Positions 18,145 to 26,739 are shown, counted from the stretch's first letter. The stretch: DNA of 64,000 nucleotides from Paenibacillus lutimineralis (GCF_003991425.1 NZ_CP034346.1:2455501-2519500); one strand, 5' to 3'. The notes: a model not told the origin generated them from the letters alone. Translations and numbers: made by a program.

Positions 18145-18740
18145 ATTGTAGAGAGGCGGAGCAGTTATTTCCACTACTTTCGGATCTTCCGAAGGATGAT
18201 CCTCTTAGACAAATGCTGGAGTGGCATGTTTTAGGCTGTGAAACCTGTGCAGTTGAATATCGTTTCTGGCAGGAAAGTCTAGAAGCGGTTCATGATCTGC
18301 CGTTTGAGATTACTGAAGAACAGGCCGAGTCTGTGAATCGCAAGGTAATGGATAGAATTTACTCGGAATCTCCCTGGCTTGCTCCAGATGTTCGGGACCC
18401 CGGATTTCATAAACGGATTAGCAGGCGTGTCTCATTATGGGCAGCATGCTTCCTCATGGTCTTCCTATGCAGCACGTTGCTGTTCGTGATGGGTGGAAAA
18501 TTGGAAGAGGACTCGAAGTATGAATCTTTGACCGGAGTTCTACCGACTGCGGTGGCTGCAACCGACAGTGAGAAGATGAGCAATATCTCCTTCAGCCTGC
18601 CAACCGAAGTTCGTGGGATTGCAGATCCGTTCGTAGTGCAGATGGGCCCGACTTATCCACAATATTGGATGTACTTATCGATGGGGGGCATGGTTCTTGC
18701 CATCGTGTCCTGGAAGGGCGTTCGCCGTTCCAAGAGATAG
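18141..18740 (+). CDS. Membrane anti-sigma factor with zinc-finger (ZAS) motif
   Basis: 199 residues. The N-terminal cytoplasmic domain has the H-x3-C-x2-C signature (WHVLGCETC, about residues 29-37) preceded by a Cys at residue 3, as in zinc-associated anti-sigma domains. A transmembrane helix lies at about residues 95-115 (VSLWAACFLMVFLCSTLLFVM), followed by an extracytoplasmic part and a second hydrophobic stretch near the C-terminus (YLSMGGMVLAIVSW). It is coupled to the sigma gene by an ATGA overlap and should hold that sigma factor at the membrane. Confidence 0.88.
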   Translation: MNCREAEQLFPLLSDLPKDDPLRQMLEWHVLGCETCAVEYRFWQESLEAVHDLPFEITEEQAESVNRKVMDRIYSESPWLAPDVRDPGFHKRISRRVSLWAACFLMVFLCSTLLFVMGGKLEEDSKYESLTGVLPTAVAATDSEKMSNISFSLPTEVRGIADPFVVQMGPTYPQYWMYLSMGGMVLAIVSWKGVRRSKR

Positions 18741-18750
18741 CGTGAGATTT

Positions 18751-18791
18751 GATAGGCGCTTCTTCCCCGGAAGAAGTGTTTATCTTTTTTT
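18751..18791 (+). terminator. Terminator after ECF operon
   Basis: A CGCTTCTT/AAGAAGTG stem with a CCCCGG loop and flanking GATA/TATC pairs is followed by a T-rich run. A repeat copy starts nine bases later. Confidence 0.8.
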
Positions 18792-18799
18792 ATAAGGAA

Positions 18800-19041
18800 G
18801 TTCAAAAAGTCTACTTTTGATTACGAAGTAAAACTGAGAGCATATTCGACATAGAATCTTGAATTTAGCCGGGCCAAGTATATGCTTACGAAGTATGTTT
18901 CCTTCAGAAACATCTCAGGTGCTCACGTTCCCAAAACGTACGCTCTGCTCCTTTCGTCCCTAGCTTCATCCAACTGAAGCGTTTTGAAAAAACGCACTTC
19001 GGAAGCGTGAGCTTCGGTACTGAAAACTGAACTTTTTGAAC
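18800..19041 (+). repeat. MITE-like repeat, copy C (242 bp)
   Basis: The ends are GTTCAAAAAGTCTACTTTTG and GAAAACTGAACTTTTTGAAC. It lacks the left module dyads of copies A and B (the AAGAAAACC and ATATAGAATT parts) but keeps the right module: AGAATCTTGAATTTAGCCGG, ATGTTTCCTTCAGAAACAT, and CTAGCTTCATCCAACTGAAG. It also has an extra inverted segment, ACTGAAGCG...CGCACTTCGG. It lies between the ECF terminator and the phosphatase gene. Confidence 0.85.
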
Positions 19042-19086
19042 ATTTATTAGAATACTCTTTATAGACATTCATTTGGGAGGTTGACT

Positions 19087-19671
19087 ATGTTAGTTGGCTT
19101 GATACGTCATGGATTAACAGACTGGAATAAGATCGGGAGAATTCAAGGGCAGAGTGATATTCCCCTTAATGAAGAAGGGCGCAGTCAGGCGAGGAAGTTA
19201 GCGGAGCGGCTGCTTACGGACCAGGAGTATAAATGGGATTTTGTCATTACAAGTGGGTTATCTAGGGCTCAAGAGACAGGGGAGATAATTGCCAAAACTC
19301 TGAATATTCCGTTATATGATCCGGATTCGAGACTGGTTGAGAAGGCTTTTGGCCAAGTAGAGGGGTTAACAGCCGAAGAGCGGGAGACGCTCTGGGGGGT
19401 GGATTGGAAGCAGCTAGATCTTGGTCAGGAGAGCGATGAAGCTATTCAGGAGAGAGCTTTGTCGTTCTTGAAGGAGATAGGGGAGAAGTATAGCGATAAT
19501 AATGTACTTGTAGTCTCTCACGGTGGTTTGCTGGCCCAGCTGTTTACAGTTCTTTATCAGAATAAGTGTACGGAGCGTATCGGTAATCTGTCCTTAACTA
19601 TACTGGAGAAGAATGATCACAATTGGGATATGCGCCTCTATAATTGCACAGGCCATCTTGAAGATATGTGA
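19087..19671 (+). CDS. Histidine phosphatase (phosphoglycerate mutase-like)
   Basis: About 194 residues. The phosphohistidine motif LIRHGLTDWNK stands at the N-terminus, with the second catalytic HG in VVSHGGLLAQL near residue 155. The family covers phosphoglycerate mutases and many small-molecule phosphatases; the substrate cannot be told. The start is ATG 19087 with GGGAGG 6 bases upstream; a TTG two codons earlier overlaps the ribosome binding site. It is monocistronic with its own terminator. Confidence 0.88.
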   Translation: MLVGLIRHGLTDWNKIGRIQGQSDIPLNEEGRSQARKLAERLLTDQEYKWDFVITSGLSRAQETGEIIAKTLNIPLYDPDSRLVEKAFGQVEGLTAEERETLWGVDWKQLDLGQESDEAIQERALSFLKEIGEKYSDNNVLVVSHGGLLAQLFTVLYQNKCTERIGNLSLTILEKNDHNWDMRLYNCTGHLEDM

Positions 19672-19698
19672 GTTTTTAATGACCTGTAACATATGAGA

Positions 19699-19723
19699 CC
19701 GGCCCAAAAGGGCTGGTTTTTTT
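19699..19723 (+). terminator. Intrinsic terminator after histidine phosphatase
   Basis: A CCGGCCC/GGGCTGG stem with an AAAA loop is followed by seven T. Confidence 0.9.
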
Positions 19724-19787
19724 GGTATGAAGGAATAATTACCGTCAAATTTCCCATAATGGTATTAAAACGGCGAGGCGGTAACCT

Positions 19788-20885
19788 ATGAATCTGGCGG
19801 ATATGCTAACTTATGCTGATATTGCGCAGCTCAGCAGAATAGCGAACCATTATCGGTGCGATTGCAACGGAAACTCCAAGCTTGAACTGATTCAGTCCAT
19901 CCTGCAGACGGTAGGGCGGCGCGGCTTCATCGAGCATCATCTAGACGGAATGAGCATGGAGGATTTACGCTTCTTGAACGCTCTTCTGTTCGATGGCCGC
20001 AAGCAATTCAGTCTTGAGGATTTACTGGCTTGTGCCAAGCAGTCGCGAGTCAAGGCCGAGCGTGATCAGGAGCAAGAGCGGGAGAATCCGCGCGAGGTTA
20101 TATCCCGTTTCAGACAGCGTGCCTGGCTTTTCCAGGGAGCAACTCCTGCAACACGTTACTTGTTCGAGGTGCCTGATGATCTGCGTCGTAGGTTTCGCGA
20201 GGTACTTGAGAGGCGTATTAAGTCGGAGGTTACCCAGGCAGAGCAAGAACCTGTACTATATCGGGAAGAGCCTGCGCTTATGTCGACCGATCTGCTGTTG
20301 TTCCTTGAATATGTCAAGAATCATAGTGTCGCTCTTAATGCAGAAGGTGTGATGTATCGGCGCAGCCAAATGCAGATCATGGAGATGCTGCATGTAAGTG
20401 AACCGCTCGTTGGCAAAGGCTGGAGGTTTGGCTATGGCCGCCGATTCAAGGATTATCCGAGCCGTTTCTCATTGCTATATGACTATGCCTATCATATCCG
20501 TCTAATTAAAGAGGAAGGCGACAGCCTCAGGCTAACCTCGACAGGCCTAGCCTATCTCAAGGAAGAACATCGTGAAGCGATGTTACAGGTCGTTGCCTTC
20601 TGGCTGAGACTGTACAAAATACCGATCCCGAACCTTCTCTCGATTATCTATTGGATCGAACGATCTTCTGCAGACTGGGTTAGTGTGGCGTCATTGTATC
20701 AGAAACTGGGGTCTCTAATAGCTCCTTTCTTCTATGATACTCCTGAATCGATATTCGAAGAGCGGATTCTACGCATGATGCTTCATCTGGGAATGATCCG
20801 TATCGGAGAGAATGAAGATGGAGAACGGTATGTTCAAACAACTGGATTTGGCAAGATGGCAATTAAGCAGTTGCATAAGGACTAA
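19788..20885 (+). CDS. Conserved hypothetical protein (365 aa)
   Basis: Soluble, helix-rich and highly charged; no signal or membrane segment. The first 60 residues (ADMLTYADIAQLSRIANHY) look like a SAP or HeH-type helical module with two Cys (RCDCNG). The middle is Arg/Glu-rich, and the rest has winged-helix-like stretches (LYDYAYHIRLIKEEGDSLRL; LTSTGLAYL). No catalytic motif was identified. The ATG is preceded by GGCGAGGCGG. It could be a DNA-associated or helicase-accessory protein, which is a guess from composition. Confidence 0.55.
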   Translation: MNLADMLTYADIAQLSRIANHYRCDCNGNSKLELIQSILQTVGRRGFIEHHLDGMSMEDLRFLNALLFDGRKQFSLEDLLACAKQSRVKAERDQEQERENPREVISRFRQRAWLFQGATPATRYLFEVPDDLRRRFREVLERRIKSEVTQAEQEPVLYREEPALMSTDLLLFLEYVKNHSVALNAEGVMYRRSQMQIMEMLHVSEPLVGKGWRFGYGRRFKDYPSRFSLLYDYAYHIRLIKEEGDSLRLTSTGLAYLKEEHREAMLQVVAFWLRLYKIPIPNLLSIIYWIERSSADWVSVASLYQKLGSLIAPFFYDTPESIFEERILRMMLHLGMIRIGENEDGERYVQTTGFGKMAIKQLHKD

Positions 20886-20906
20886 GTAAGGTAATACTTA
20901 GGTTCG

Positions 20907-20935
20907 TTGACAATAGTGTACCTAATTGCTACAAT
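20907..20935 (+). promoter_or_regulatory. SigmaA promoter of the gamma-carbonic-anhydrase-like gene, with overlapping dyad
   Basis: TTGACA (20907-20912), 17 bases, TACAAT (20930-20935). AATCACTCCC at 20933-20942 and GGGAGAGTGATT at 20954-20965 form an inverted repeat over the -10, start point and ribosome binding site, a possible operator or partial RBS-sequestering structure. Confidence 0.75.
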
Positions 20936-20969
20936 CACTCCCAACTAAACGGCGGGAGAGTGATTCGTA

Positions 20970-21476
20970 GTGCTGATTGAATACCTGGGAAGAAGACCAA
21001 ATCTGGATTCATCGGTATTTGTGGCTGAAGGAGCGAAGGTCATCGGTGAAGTAACGGTAGGTAAGGATTCAACAATATGGTACAACGCGGTGCTCCGCGG
21101 AGATCTAGCGCCAATCATGATCGGTGATCGATGCAATATTCAGGATGGTGTCATCGGGCATGTTAATACCGATCAGCCGCTCATTGTTCAGAGTGAGGTA
21201 TCTGTAGGCCATGGTGCGATTATTCATGGCGCAACGATAGGCCAAGGTACATTAATCGGGATGGGGGCAATCGTCTTAAACGGCGCTGAAATCGGTGAAT
21301 ATGCTTTAGTAGGAGCAGGATCTTTAGTAACAGAGAATACGAAAATCCCACCCTATACTCTTTCTCTAGGCACTCCTGCAAGAGTCGTACGTGAATTAAC
21401 AGAAGATGACTTGCTTAGAATGAAACGGACGATGGAAAGTTATGTAGTGAAAGGCAAAGAATATAGGATCTCATGA
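20970..21476 (+). CDS. Gamma-carbonic anhydrase-like hexapeptide-repeat protein
   Basis: 168 residues of left-handed beta-helix repeats (hexapeptide turns such as VIGEVTVG, ILGHGAIIHG-type units, LIGMGAIVLNGAEIGEY). The segments VGHGAIIHGA and the NIQDG turn carry the His and Asn/Gln residues typical of the gamma-class YrdA/PaaY group. The start is GTG 20970 with GGGAGAG 9 bases upstream. It probably forms a trimer with metal between subunits; catalytic activity of this subgroup is uncertain. Confidence 0.88.
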   Translation: MLIEYLGRRPNLDSSVFVAEGAKVIGEVTVGKDSTIWYNAVLRGDLAPIMIGDRCNIQDGVIGHVNTDQPLIVQSEVSVGHGAIIHGATIGQGTLIGMGAIVLNGAEIGEYALVGAGSLVTENTKIPPYTLSLGTPARVVRELTEDDLLRMKRTMESYVVKGKEYRIS

Positions 21477-21498
21477 CAATGTATTGGAGGTGCATCCT

Positions 21499-21681
21499 AT
21501 GGATCAAATGAAGGTTACTTATGAAGCGATGCTCAGTTTGGCGGCAGAGATGGTCTGGGATGAAGCGCTGCGCAAGCACCGGTCGGAGCAAATATATAGC
21601 GAGATTGATTCTGCCCTGGCCAAAGGCGATGAGGTGGCCTTCCGACTTCTTACGGATGAACTGAGGACATTGGATCATTAG
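21499..21681 (+). CDS. IDEAL-domain protein (YpiB-like)
   Basis: 60 residues starting MDQMKVTYEAMLSLAAEMV. The C-terminal half matches the IDEAL motif, IDSALAKGDEVAFRLLTDEL, near residues 37-56. In B. subtilis, ypiB (IDEAL domain) precedes ypiF and qcrA, the same context as here, although YpiB is longer. The ATG is chosen at 21499 for GGAGG 7 bases upstream. A terminator follows directly. Function is unknown; a role in protein-protein interaction is inferred. Confidence 0.75.
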   Translation: MDQMKVTYEAMLSLAAEMVWDEALRKHRSEQIYSEIDSALAKGDEVAFRLLTDELRTLDH

Positions 21682-21714
21682 AAGGAAATGCCGCGCGGCA
21701 TTTCCTTTTGTTTT
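21682..21714 (+). terminator. Terminator after IDEAL gene
   Basis: A GGAAATGCC/GGCATTTCC stem around GCGC is followed by TTTTGTTTT. Confidence 0.9.
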
Positions 21715-21851
21715 GCTGAAGGAGTGAAGCTGTCCCTATCCTCTTAATAATGCGGCTTCAAACAGACAATTAATGGATTAAGGAAAATCCACCCTTTAAA
21801 TGTGACATCTCTGTGACTATAATAGGAGTGATACTAGGGGAGGAATGGAGC

Positions 21852-22289
21852 ATGAAATTTAGTGAAATTGGGTCATCTGCCTGGGAGGAATTGCGTCCTT
21901 ATCTCGACACCTGCCTAATTCCAGTTACTGCTCTTACAGGAACGGAGCAGCCATTTGAAGTGACGGGCAAATTGGAACGGCTACGGGATATTATGGATTG
22001 CATCGAGAATCCGTTCAAAGGCAGGGTCGTTACATATCCAGCTTTTCAATATGGGGATACACAGATCGCGGAGCTTATCAACGACGTATGTCGCAACATC
22101 AAATTATCCGGTTTCAAATATGCTATTGTCATATCGGCCGATGCGACGTGGGCGGCTGAAGCGTTGGTCGATGTGGATCTTATTGTGACGGCACAGAATT
22201 TTCCTGGATATAAGACACCCGAGGGAGCAGAACGAATTAGACAAGTTGTTCAAGCACTTTGGCAAAGTTCCGGAACTATTCAATTGTGA
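21852..22289 (+). CDS. ypiF: DUF2487 protein (YpiF-like)
   Basis: About 145 residues, starting MKFSEIGSSAWEELRPYLDTCLIPVTAL. Length and position just before qcrA match B. subtilis YpiF (DUF2487). No membrane segment or catalytic motif is evident. The start at 21852 follows GGGGAGG 8 bases upstream; the longer frame from 21813 crosses that site. The qcr promoter lies downstream, so it is probably a separate transcript. Confidence 0.75.
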   Translation: MKFSEIGSSAWEELRPYLDTCLIPVTALTGTEQPFEVTGKLERLRDIMDCIENPFKGRVVTYPAFQYGDTQIAELINDVCRNIKLSGFKYAIVISADATWAAEALVDVDLIVTAQNFPGYKTPEGAERIRQVVQALWQSSGTIQL

Positions 22290-22351
22290 CAAATTATCGA
22301 CATTTTAATGACGAACCTACTGTTTATCCTTGGAAAATATGTGTCAAATTC

Positions 22352-22380
22352 TTGACGCTCTCAAAACGCTAATATATTAT
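22352..22380 (+). promoter_or_regulatory. Promoter of qcrABC
   Basis: TTGACG (22352-22357), a 17-base spacer, TATTAT (22375-22380). The predicted leader is about 80 bases. No Rex-type TTGTGA/TCACAA site was seen near it. Confidence 0.65.
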
Positions 22381-22469
22381 TAAACTGACTTACATATTCA
22401 TGTGATTATTGTCATTGAAAAGGGAAGATCATTAAAGATCAATTGGCGAAAAAGGGGGTTGAAGACATT

Positions 22470-23012
22470 ATGAGCAATCAGCATGACGAGCATGAATCGT
22501 CGCATAAACCGCCCATCCGTAAGGAAATGTCCAGGCGGCAGTTTCTTACATACACATTGGGAGGCGCTACCGCATTTATGGTAGGCGGAGTGACGCTTCC
22601 GATGGTTCGTTTTGCCGTAGATCCGATTTTGCATAAAAAGGGCGAGGGCGCCTTCATTAAAGTGGTCGAAGCCAGCAAAATAACGAATGAGCCGCAGGAG
22701 TTCAATTTTGAACTTCCACAGCAGGATGGTTGGTATTCCAGCATCGCCTCGCTCACGGCATGGATTCGTAAAGACGAGAGCGGTAAAATTTATGCGCTTT
22801 CACCGATTTGTAAACATCTGGGGTGTACGGTCGGATGGAACAGTGACAAAAATTTTCCTAACGAATATCACTGTCCTTGTCATGGGGCGCATTACACGCA
22901 GGACGGCAAACAGCTTGCCGTTGCACCGAAGCCGCTGGATGAGTACAAGGTTATGTTGAAAGATGATTGGGTTTATCTCGGCGACATTGTCGCCAATACA
23001 AGAGTGAAGTAA
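22470..23012 (+). CDS. qcrA: Menaquinol-cytochrome c reductase, Rieske iron-sulfur subunit
   Basis: Accepts electrons from menaquinol in the bc complex. 180 residues: a cytoplasmic N-terminus, a twin-Arg-like MSRRQFLTYTLGG followed by a hydrophobic anchor, then the Rieske fold with ligands in CKHLGCT (from about residue 114) and CPCHGAHY (from about residue 135). The start is ATG 22470 with GGGGG upstream; TTG 22443 is less likely. It is the first gene of qcrABC, conserved with B. subtilis. Confidence 0.96.
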   Translation: MSNQHDEHESSHKPPIRKEMSRRQFLTYTLGGATAFMVGGVTLPMVRFAVDPILHKKGEGAFIKVVEASKITNEPQEFNFELPQQDGWYSSIASLTAWIRKDESGKIYALSPICKHLGCTVGWNSDKNFPNEYHCPCHGAHYTQDGKQLAVAPKPLDEYKVMLKDDWVYLGDIVANTRVK

Positions 23013-23028
23013 GGAGGCGTAGATTCGG

Positions 23029-23700
23029 ATGTTTAAGAATGTATATAACTGGATTGACGAACGTCTCGATATCACGCCGATCTGGAGAGATGTTGCTGAC
23101 CATGAAGTACCAGAGCATGTTAACCCGGCGCATCATTTCTCTGCCTTTGTGTATTGCTTCGGCGGACTGACGTTTTTTATTACTGTGATCCAGATTTTGT
23201 CGGGAATGTTCCTGACGATGTATTATGTACCAGATATTAAGAACGCTTATGCCAGCGTTGAATATTTGCAAACCCAGGTTGCCTTTGGACAGATCGTTCG
23301 CGGGATGCATCACTGGGGAGCGAGCCTTGTTATCGTGATGATGTTCCTGCATACACTGCGGGTGTTCTTCACCGGCTCTTACAAAGCGCCACGGGAAATG
23401 AACTGGGTTGTCGGGATGCTGATCTTCTTCGTTATGATCGGTCTCGGTCTGACGGGTTATTTGCTGCCATGGGATAACAAGTCCTATTTCGCAACCAAGG
23501 TTACGCTAGAAATCGCCAATTCAGTTCCGGTGCTAGGACCGATCATTAAGGAATTACTGCAGGGCGGAACCATTGTCGGTGCCGAGACGCTGACTCGCTT
23601 CTTCGCGATCCATGTCTTCTTCCTTCCGGCTGTATTGCTGCTCCTACTGGTAGGACATTTTATCATGATCCGCAGACAAGGGATCTCCGGACCTCTATAA
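23029..23700 (+). CDS. qcrB: Menaquinol-cytochrome c reductase, cytochrome b6 subunit
   Basis: 223-residue membrane protein with four transmembrane helices and the haem-binding histidines (HHWGASLVIVMMFLHTLRVF; FFAIHVFFLPAVLLLLLVGHF). TGYLLPWDNKSYFATKV is the cytochrome b signature. GGAGG precedes the ATG. The stop is followed at once by a 283-bp repeat copy that separates it from qcrC. Confidence 0.96.
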   Translation: MFKNVYNWIDERLDITPIWRDVADHEVPEHVNPAHHFSAFVYCFGGLTFFITVIQILSGMFLTMYYVPDIKNAYASVEYLQTQVAFGQIVRGMHHWGASLVIVMMFLHTLRVFFTGSYKAPREMNWVVGMLIFFVMIGLGLTGYLLPWDNKSYFATKVTLEIANSVPVLGPIIKELLQGGTIVGAETLTRFFAIHVFFLPAVLLLLLVGHFIMIRRQGISGPL

Positions 23701-23706
23701 AATGGT

Positions 23707-23989
23707 GTTCAAAAAGGCCCGGTTTTCAGCACCGAGAAGGTTGGATGAAGCTAGGGTCGAAAGGAGCGGAGCGTACGTAGTTTGTACGTGAGCACCGGAG
23801 GACCCGGCTGAATTCAAGATTCGATGCCGAGTTACTTCATGATTCACTTCGTGTTAGATATAGATTTTATAAGTTATCAACGGAGTTGATGAAATTCTAT
23901 ATCGCAAGAAAACCTACCTTTGGATCGCGGTCGCTCATCCTTGAATTGGCTTCGATCAGGTTTTCTTATCAAAAGCGGACTTTTTGAAC
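23707..23989 (-). repeat. MITE-like repeat, copy D (283 bp), inside the qcr operon
   Basis: Inverted with respect to copies A-C: it opens GTTCAAAAAGGCCCGGTTTT and closes CAAAAGCGGACTTTTTGAAC followed by TACCTCT. All modules seen in copy B are present in reverse order (CCGAGAAGGTTGGATGAAGC; CCGGCTGAATTCAAGAT; ATATAGATTTTATAAG; AAATTCTATATCGCAAG; AAACCTACCTTTGGATCGCG). It fills nearly the whole qcrB-qcrC gap without touching either frame, leaving the qcrC ribosome binding site intact. Confidence 0.9.
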
Positions 23990-24027
23990 TACCTCTATAA
24001 AATAAATGAAGGAAGGGAGGCATTTAC

Positions 24028-24909
24028 ATGGCTCACGGAGACAAATCGAAAGAAAAAGTCGTATATGTCGGTGATTCACGTGTTCGTAAAGGCGACGGTT
24101 TCGTTACACCTCCCGATTACACGGCTTATCCCGGGAAATCTGAAGCGTTTATTCCGAACTTTCTACTTAAGGAATGGATGGTTGGCGTTGTCGTACTCGT
24201 CGGGTTCCTCGTGTTGACGATTTCCGAACCGGCACCGCTCGGTTTTCCGGCTAACCCTAGTGCTCAGGTCATTCCAATGCCAGACTGGTACTTTCTGTTC
24301 CTGTATCAGTACTTGAAATATCCATATGCTTCTGGAGATTTTGTCGTTCTTGGAACGCTCGGGATTCCAGGTGTTGCCTTTGGTTCTCTATTGTTGGCTC
24401 CATTTCTTGACCGTGGTAAGGAGCGCAGATTCTATAAGCGCCCGATTGCTTCGTCATTGATGCTTCTGTCGATCGCATCGCTGGTCTATTTGACTAACTT
24501 CGCCTGGACTCACTATCAGAACGAGCTGAAGGCTGCTGGGCTTCAGCCGGAGCATATTCAGCGTGAAGAGCAGGCGCGCGAGAAGCGGGAGAAGGGGTTG
24601 CCAACTACGAACGTTACTCAAGACAAAGAGATCGCCATTGTTGATAAGGATGATCCGGCAATGGAGTCCTTTAAGAAGGCCACTTGTATCAGCTGTCACG
24701 GAGCTGATCTGAAGGGTGGCGGCGGCCCGTCACTGCGCGGTATTGGCGACAAGCATAATAAAGAAGAAATTCTAACTATTATTAAAGAAGGCTTTAACGG
24801 CAGAATGCAACCTATGTATGATACTGCGAAAGCAAATGGCTTAAGCGATGATGATATTGATCATTTGGCGGAATGGCTTGCGAAGCAGAAGGCCGAGGCA
24901 GTAAAATAG
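24028..24909 (+). CDS. qcrC: Menaquinol-cytochrome c reductase, cytochrome b/c subunit
   Basis: 293 residues joining a subunit-IV-like membrane part (PDWYFLFLYQYLKYPYAS; three helices) to a C-terminal cytochrome c domain with the haem motif CISCHG at residues 220-225 and a Met ligand in NGRMQPM. This bc fusion is the Bacillus type. GAAGGAAGGGAGG precedes the ATG. It is separated from qcrB by a repeat copy, so its mRNA level may differ from qcrAB. Confidence 0.96.
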   Translation: MAHGDKSKEKVVYVGDSRVRKGDGFVTPPDYTAYPGKSEAFIPNFLLKEWMVGVVVLVGFLVLTISEPAPLGFPANPSAQVIPMPDWYFLFLYQYLKYPYASGDFVVLGTLGIPGVAFGSLLLAPFLDRGKERRFYKRPIASSLMLLSIASLVYLTNFAWTHYQNELKAAGLQPEHIQREEQAREKREKGLPTTNVTQDKEIAIVDKDDPAMESFKKATCISCHGADLKGGGGPSLRGIGDKHNKEEILTIIKEGFNGRMQPMYDTAKANGLSDDDIDHLAEWLAKQKAEAVK

Positions 24910-24924
24910 TAATAACTTGATGAG

Positions 24925-24951
24925 CCTGATCGTGAATACGATCAGGTTTTT
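24925..24951 (+). terminator. Terminator of qcrABC
   Basis: A CCTGATCG/CGATCAGG stem with a TGAATA loop is followed by five T. Confidence 0.9.
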
Positions 24952-24996
24952 ACATATCTATCGGGCTAGTCCCGCCTAATGGGAGGAGATTGACGC

Positions 24997-25623
24997 TTGA
25001 GGCTGTCGACTTTATGGAGCAAATCCTTGCTCGGGAATAAATACATACTATGGTGTCTTTTCATTGTGAATCTGCTCGGTACGATCTATGGGTACATTTG
25101 GTACGATAATCAGCTACGAGAGACTTGGGCGACTCAGCCGCATTGGCTGATTGTATTTGTTCCAGACAGTCCTACAGCTAGTTTGTTTTTTACTTTAGCT
25201 TTATTGTTTCTATTGTTCCCCCAGAAGTTAGGAAAGTTCTATTTCATCCGAACGATTATTGAAGGATTGGCCGTCGTAACGAGCATCAAATACGGAATTT
25301 GGGCGGTTACGATTATATTTGCAGGAGCAGCCCAGGGAAATGTGCTGGTATGGCAGGATTGGATGCTGGTGGCATCCCATCTAGCTATGGCAGTTGAAGC
25401 TTTGCTATATGTTCGTCTGTTCAAATTTGGTTCATTAATGCTGATCGCTGCCTGGAGCTGGACAATATTGAATGATTTTATTGATTACAGCTTTGGGGTC
25501 TACCCCTGGTTGCCGGAAGTACTGTGGAATGATGTGAACGCGGTGATGATCTTCACCTTCGCGCTGACTTGCGCCAGCGCACTTGCTGGCTGGATTGCCC
25601 TCCGGGCAGCCAAACGATGGTAG
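24997..25623 (+). CDS. ypjA: DUF1405 membrane protein YpjA
   Basis: 208 residues with about six predicted membrane helices; conserved features include TIYGYIWYDNQL and WLIVFVPDSPTASLFF. The position after qcrC and before ypjB is that of B. subtilis ypjA. The start is TTG 24997 with GGGAGGAG about 8 bases upstream. Function is unknown. Confidence 0.85.
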   Translation: MRLSTLWSKSLLGNKYILWCLFIVNLLGTIYGYIWYDNQLRETWATQPHWLIVFVPDSPTASLFFTLALLFLLFPQKLGKFYFIRTIIEGLAVVTSIKYGIWAVTIIFAGAAQGNVLVWQDWMLVASHLAMAVEALLYVRLFKFGSLMLIAAWSWTILNDFIDYSFGVYPWLPEVLWNDVNAVMIFTFALTCASALAGWIALRAAKRW

Positions 25624-25650
25624 AAAGCGTATAATAAGCTTCCATCATTT

Positions 25651-25792
25651 ACTTCGTGTTAGATATAGAATTTATTCGTTATCAGCTACGCTGATGAAAT
25701 TCTATATCGCAAGAAAACCAACCTCTGGATCGCGGTCGCTCATCCTTGAATTACATCGATCGGTTTTCTTATCAAAAGCGGACTTTTTGAAC
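25651..25792 (-). repeat. MITE-like repeat, copy E (142 bp, one end missing)
   Basis: Contains only the AGATATAGAATTT...AAATTCTATATCGCAAG dyad, the AAGAAAACCAACCTCTGGAT segment and the terminus AAAAGCGGACTTTTTGAAC plus TACCTCTA. The GTTC terminus expected at the left is absent. The copy is truncated near ACTTCGTGTTAGATATAG, so it is half an element in minus orientation, placed between ypjA and ypjB. Confidence 0.85.
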
Positions 25793-25845
25793 TACCTCTA
25801 GGTTCTAAGCTTGGACAGCCTGCCATAACATGATGGTAGGGAGGG

Positions 25846-26739
25846 ATGTCCGTGAAATGGAAAGGATCTTGTCTATTAGCCGCCTTGTCAATTATCCTGC
25901 TGCTTCTGCAAGGATCCCAGGCTTATGCTGACGGGCTACCAGTCGCACAGGCCGCGGATATCAAAATAACGGAGCAAGAAAGGGCTGACAAGCTGCGGCA
26001 GTTGGAAACGGCTACGGAATTGCTGTATCAAGACATGCAGCAGGGGAATACGCAAAAAGCGAATCAGGATATGGAACAAGTCATTGACGCGCTGGAGCGC
26101 CTGTCTTTCAAGGGATTGACTTCAGTAGAGGGAATCCATGCTCTGGCTGAGAGCATTATGGATGTTAAAGAGACACTGGCCAAGGCTGTAGATGGACAAG
26201 AGGAGTGGATCAGCTCATCCGCGCGGCTTAGACTTGCCGTAAACAGCCTTACTCATTCAAAGCAGGCATTATGGCATCAGTATTACAAGGTACTTGGCGA
26301 GGATCTGCAGCGCATGAATCAGGCTCGTGCTGCTGGGAGCGGAGCTGCATTAAGAGAAGCTTATCTTAGCCTGAAGTCGCATTATGAATTAATTCGTCCA
26401 GCAGCAGTGATCCGTAAAGATATTACGGAGATCAGCCGTTTTGATTCGTGGTTGTATTATACGGATAGCTTGACGAAAGAGAAGGATGCAGATATGTCTG
26501 CGCTGGCTAGTGCTTTACAACAAGGAGAAGGGTTCATTAAGGAATTGTTCGGCAAAAAAGGAGATGAACCGGTCTTTCTACCGATTGGCGGATACGGAAA
26601 TCCGTGGAACTGGAGTCTGCTGATCGGCGGCTGGATTCTGCTCGCCTTGTTCTATACGGCTTACAGGAAATATCGAGCGAGCCAAACCGTGATCTCGGTT
26701 CCTGGCAAGAACGAGAAGAACGATCGTTTTCGCTTCTAA
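25846..26739 (+). CDS. ypjB: Sporulation protein YpjB
   Basis: 297 residues: an N-terminal signal/anchor (about residues 5-28, LAALSIILLLLQGSQAYADG), a long helical extracytoplasmic region, one C-terminal membrane helix (LLIGGWILLALFYTAYRKY, about residues 263-281) and a basic tail. Topology and position match the YpjB sporulation family. GGGAGGG lies directly before ATG 25846 and 7 bases before GTG 25852, so GTG 25852 may be the true start. Confidence 0.82.
   Translation: MSVKWKGSCLLAALSIILLLLQGSQAYADGLPVAQAADIKITEQERADKLRQLETATELLYQDMQQGNTQKANQDMEQVIDALERLSFKGLTSVEGIHALAESIMDVKETLAKAVDGQEEWISSSARLRLAVNSLTHSKQALWHQYYKVLGEDLQRMNQARAAGSGAALREAYLSLKSHYELIRPAAVIRKDITEISRFDSWLYYTDSLTKEKDADMSALASALQQGEGFIKELFGKKGDEPVFLPIGGYGNPWNWSLLIGGWILLALFYTAYRKYRASQTVISVPGKNEKNDRFRF

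Noticed and set aside
22290..22469. Rex operator before qcrABC
   Set aside because: No TTGTGA-N6-TCACAA-like site was found; TTGTGACAAATT near 22285 lacks the matching half.
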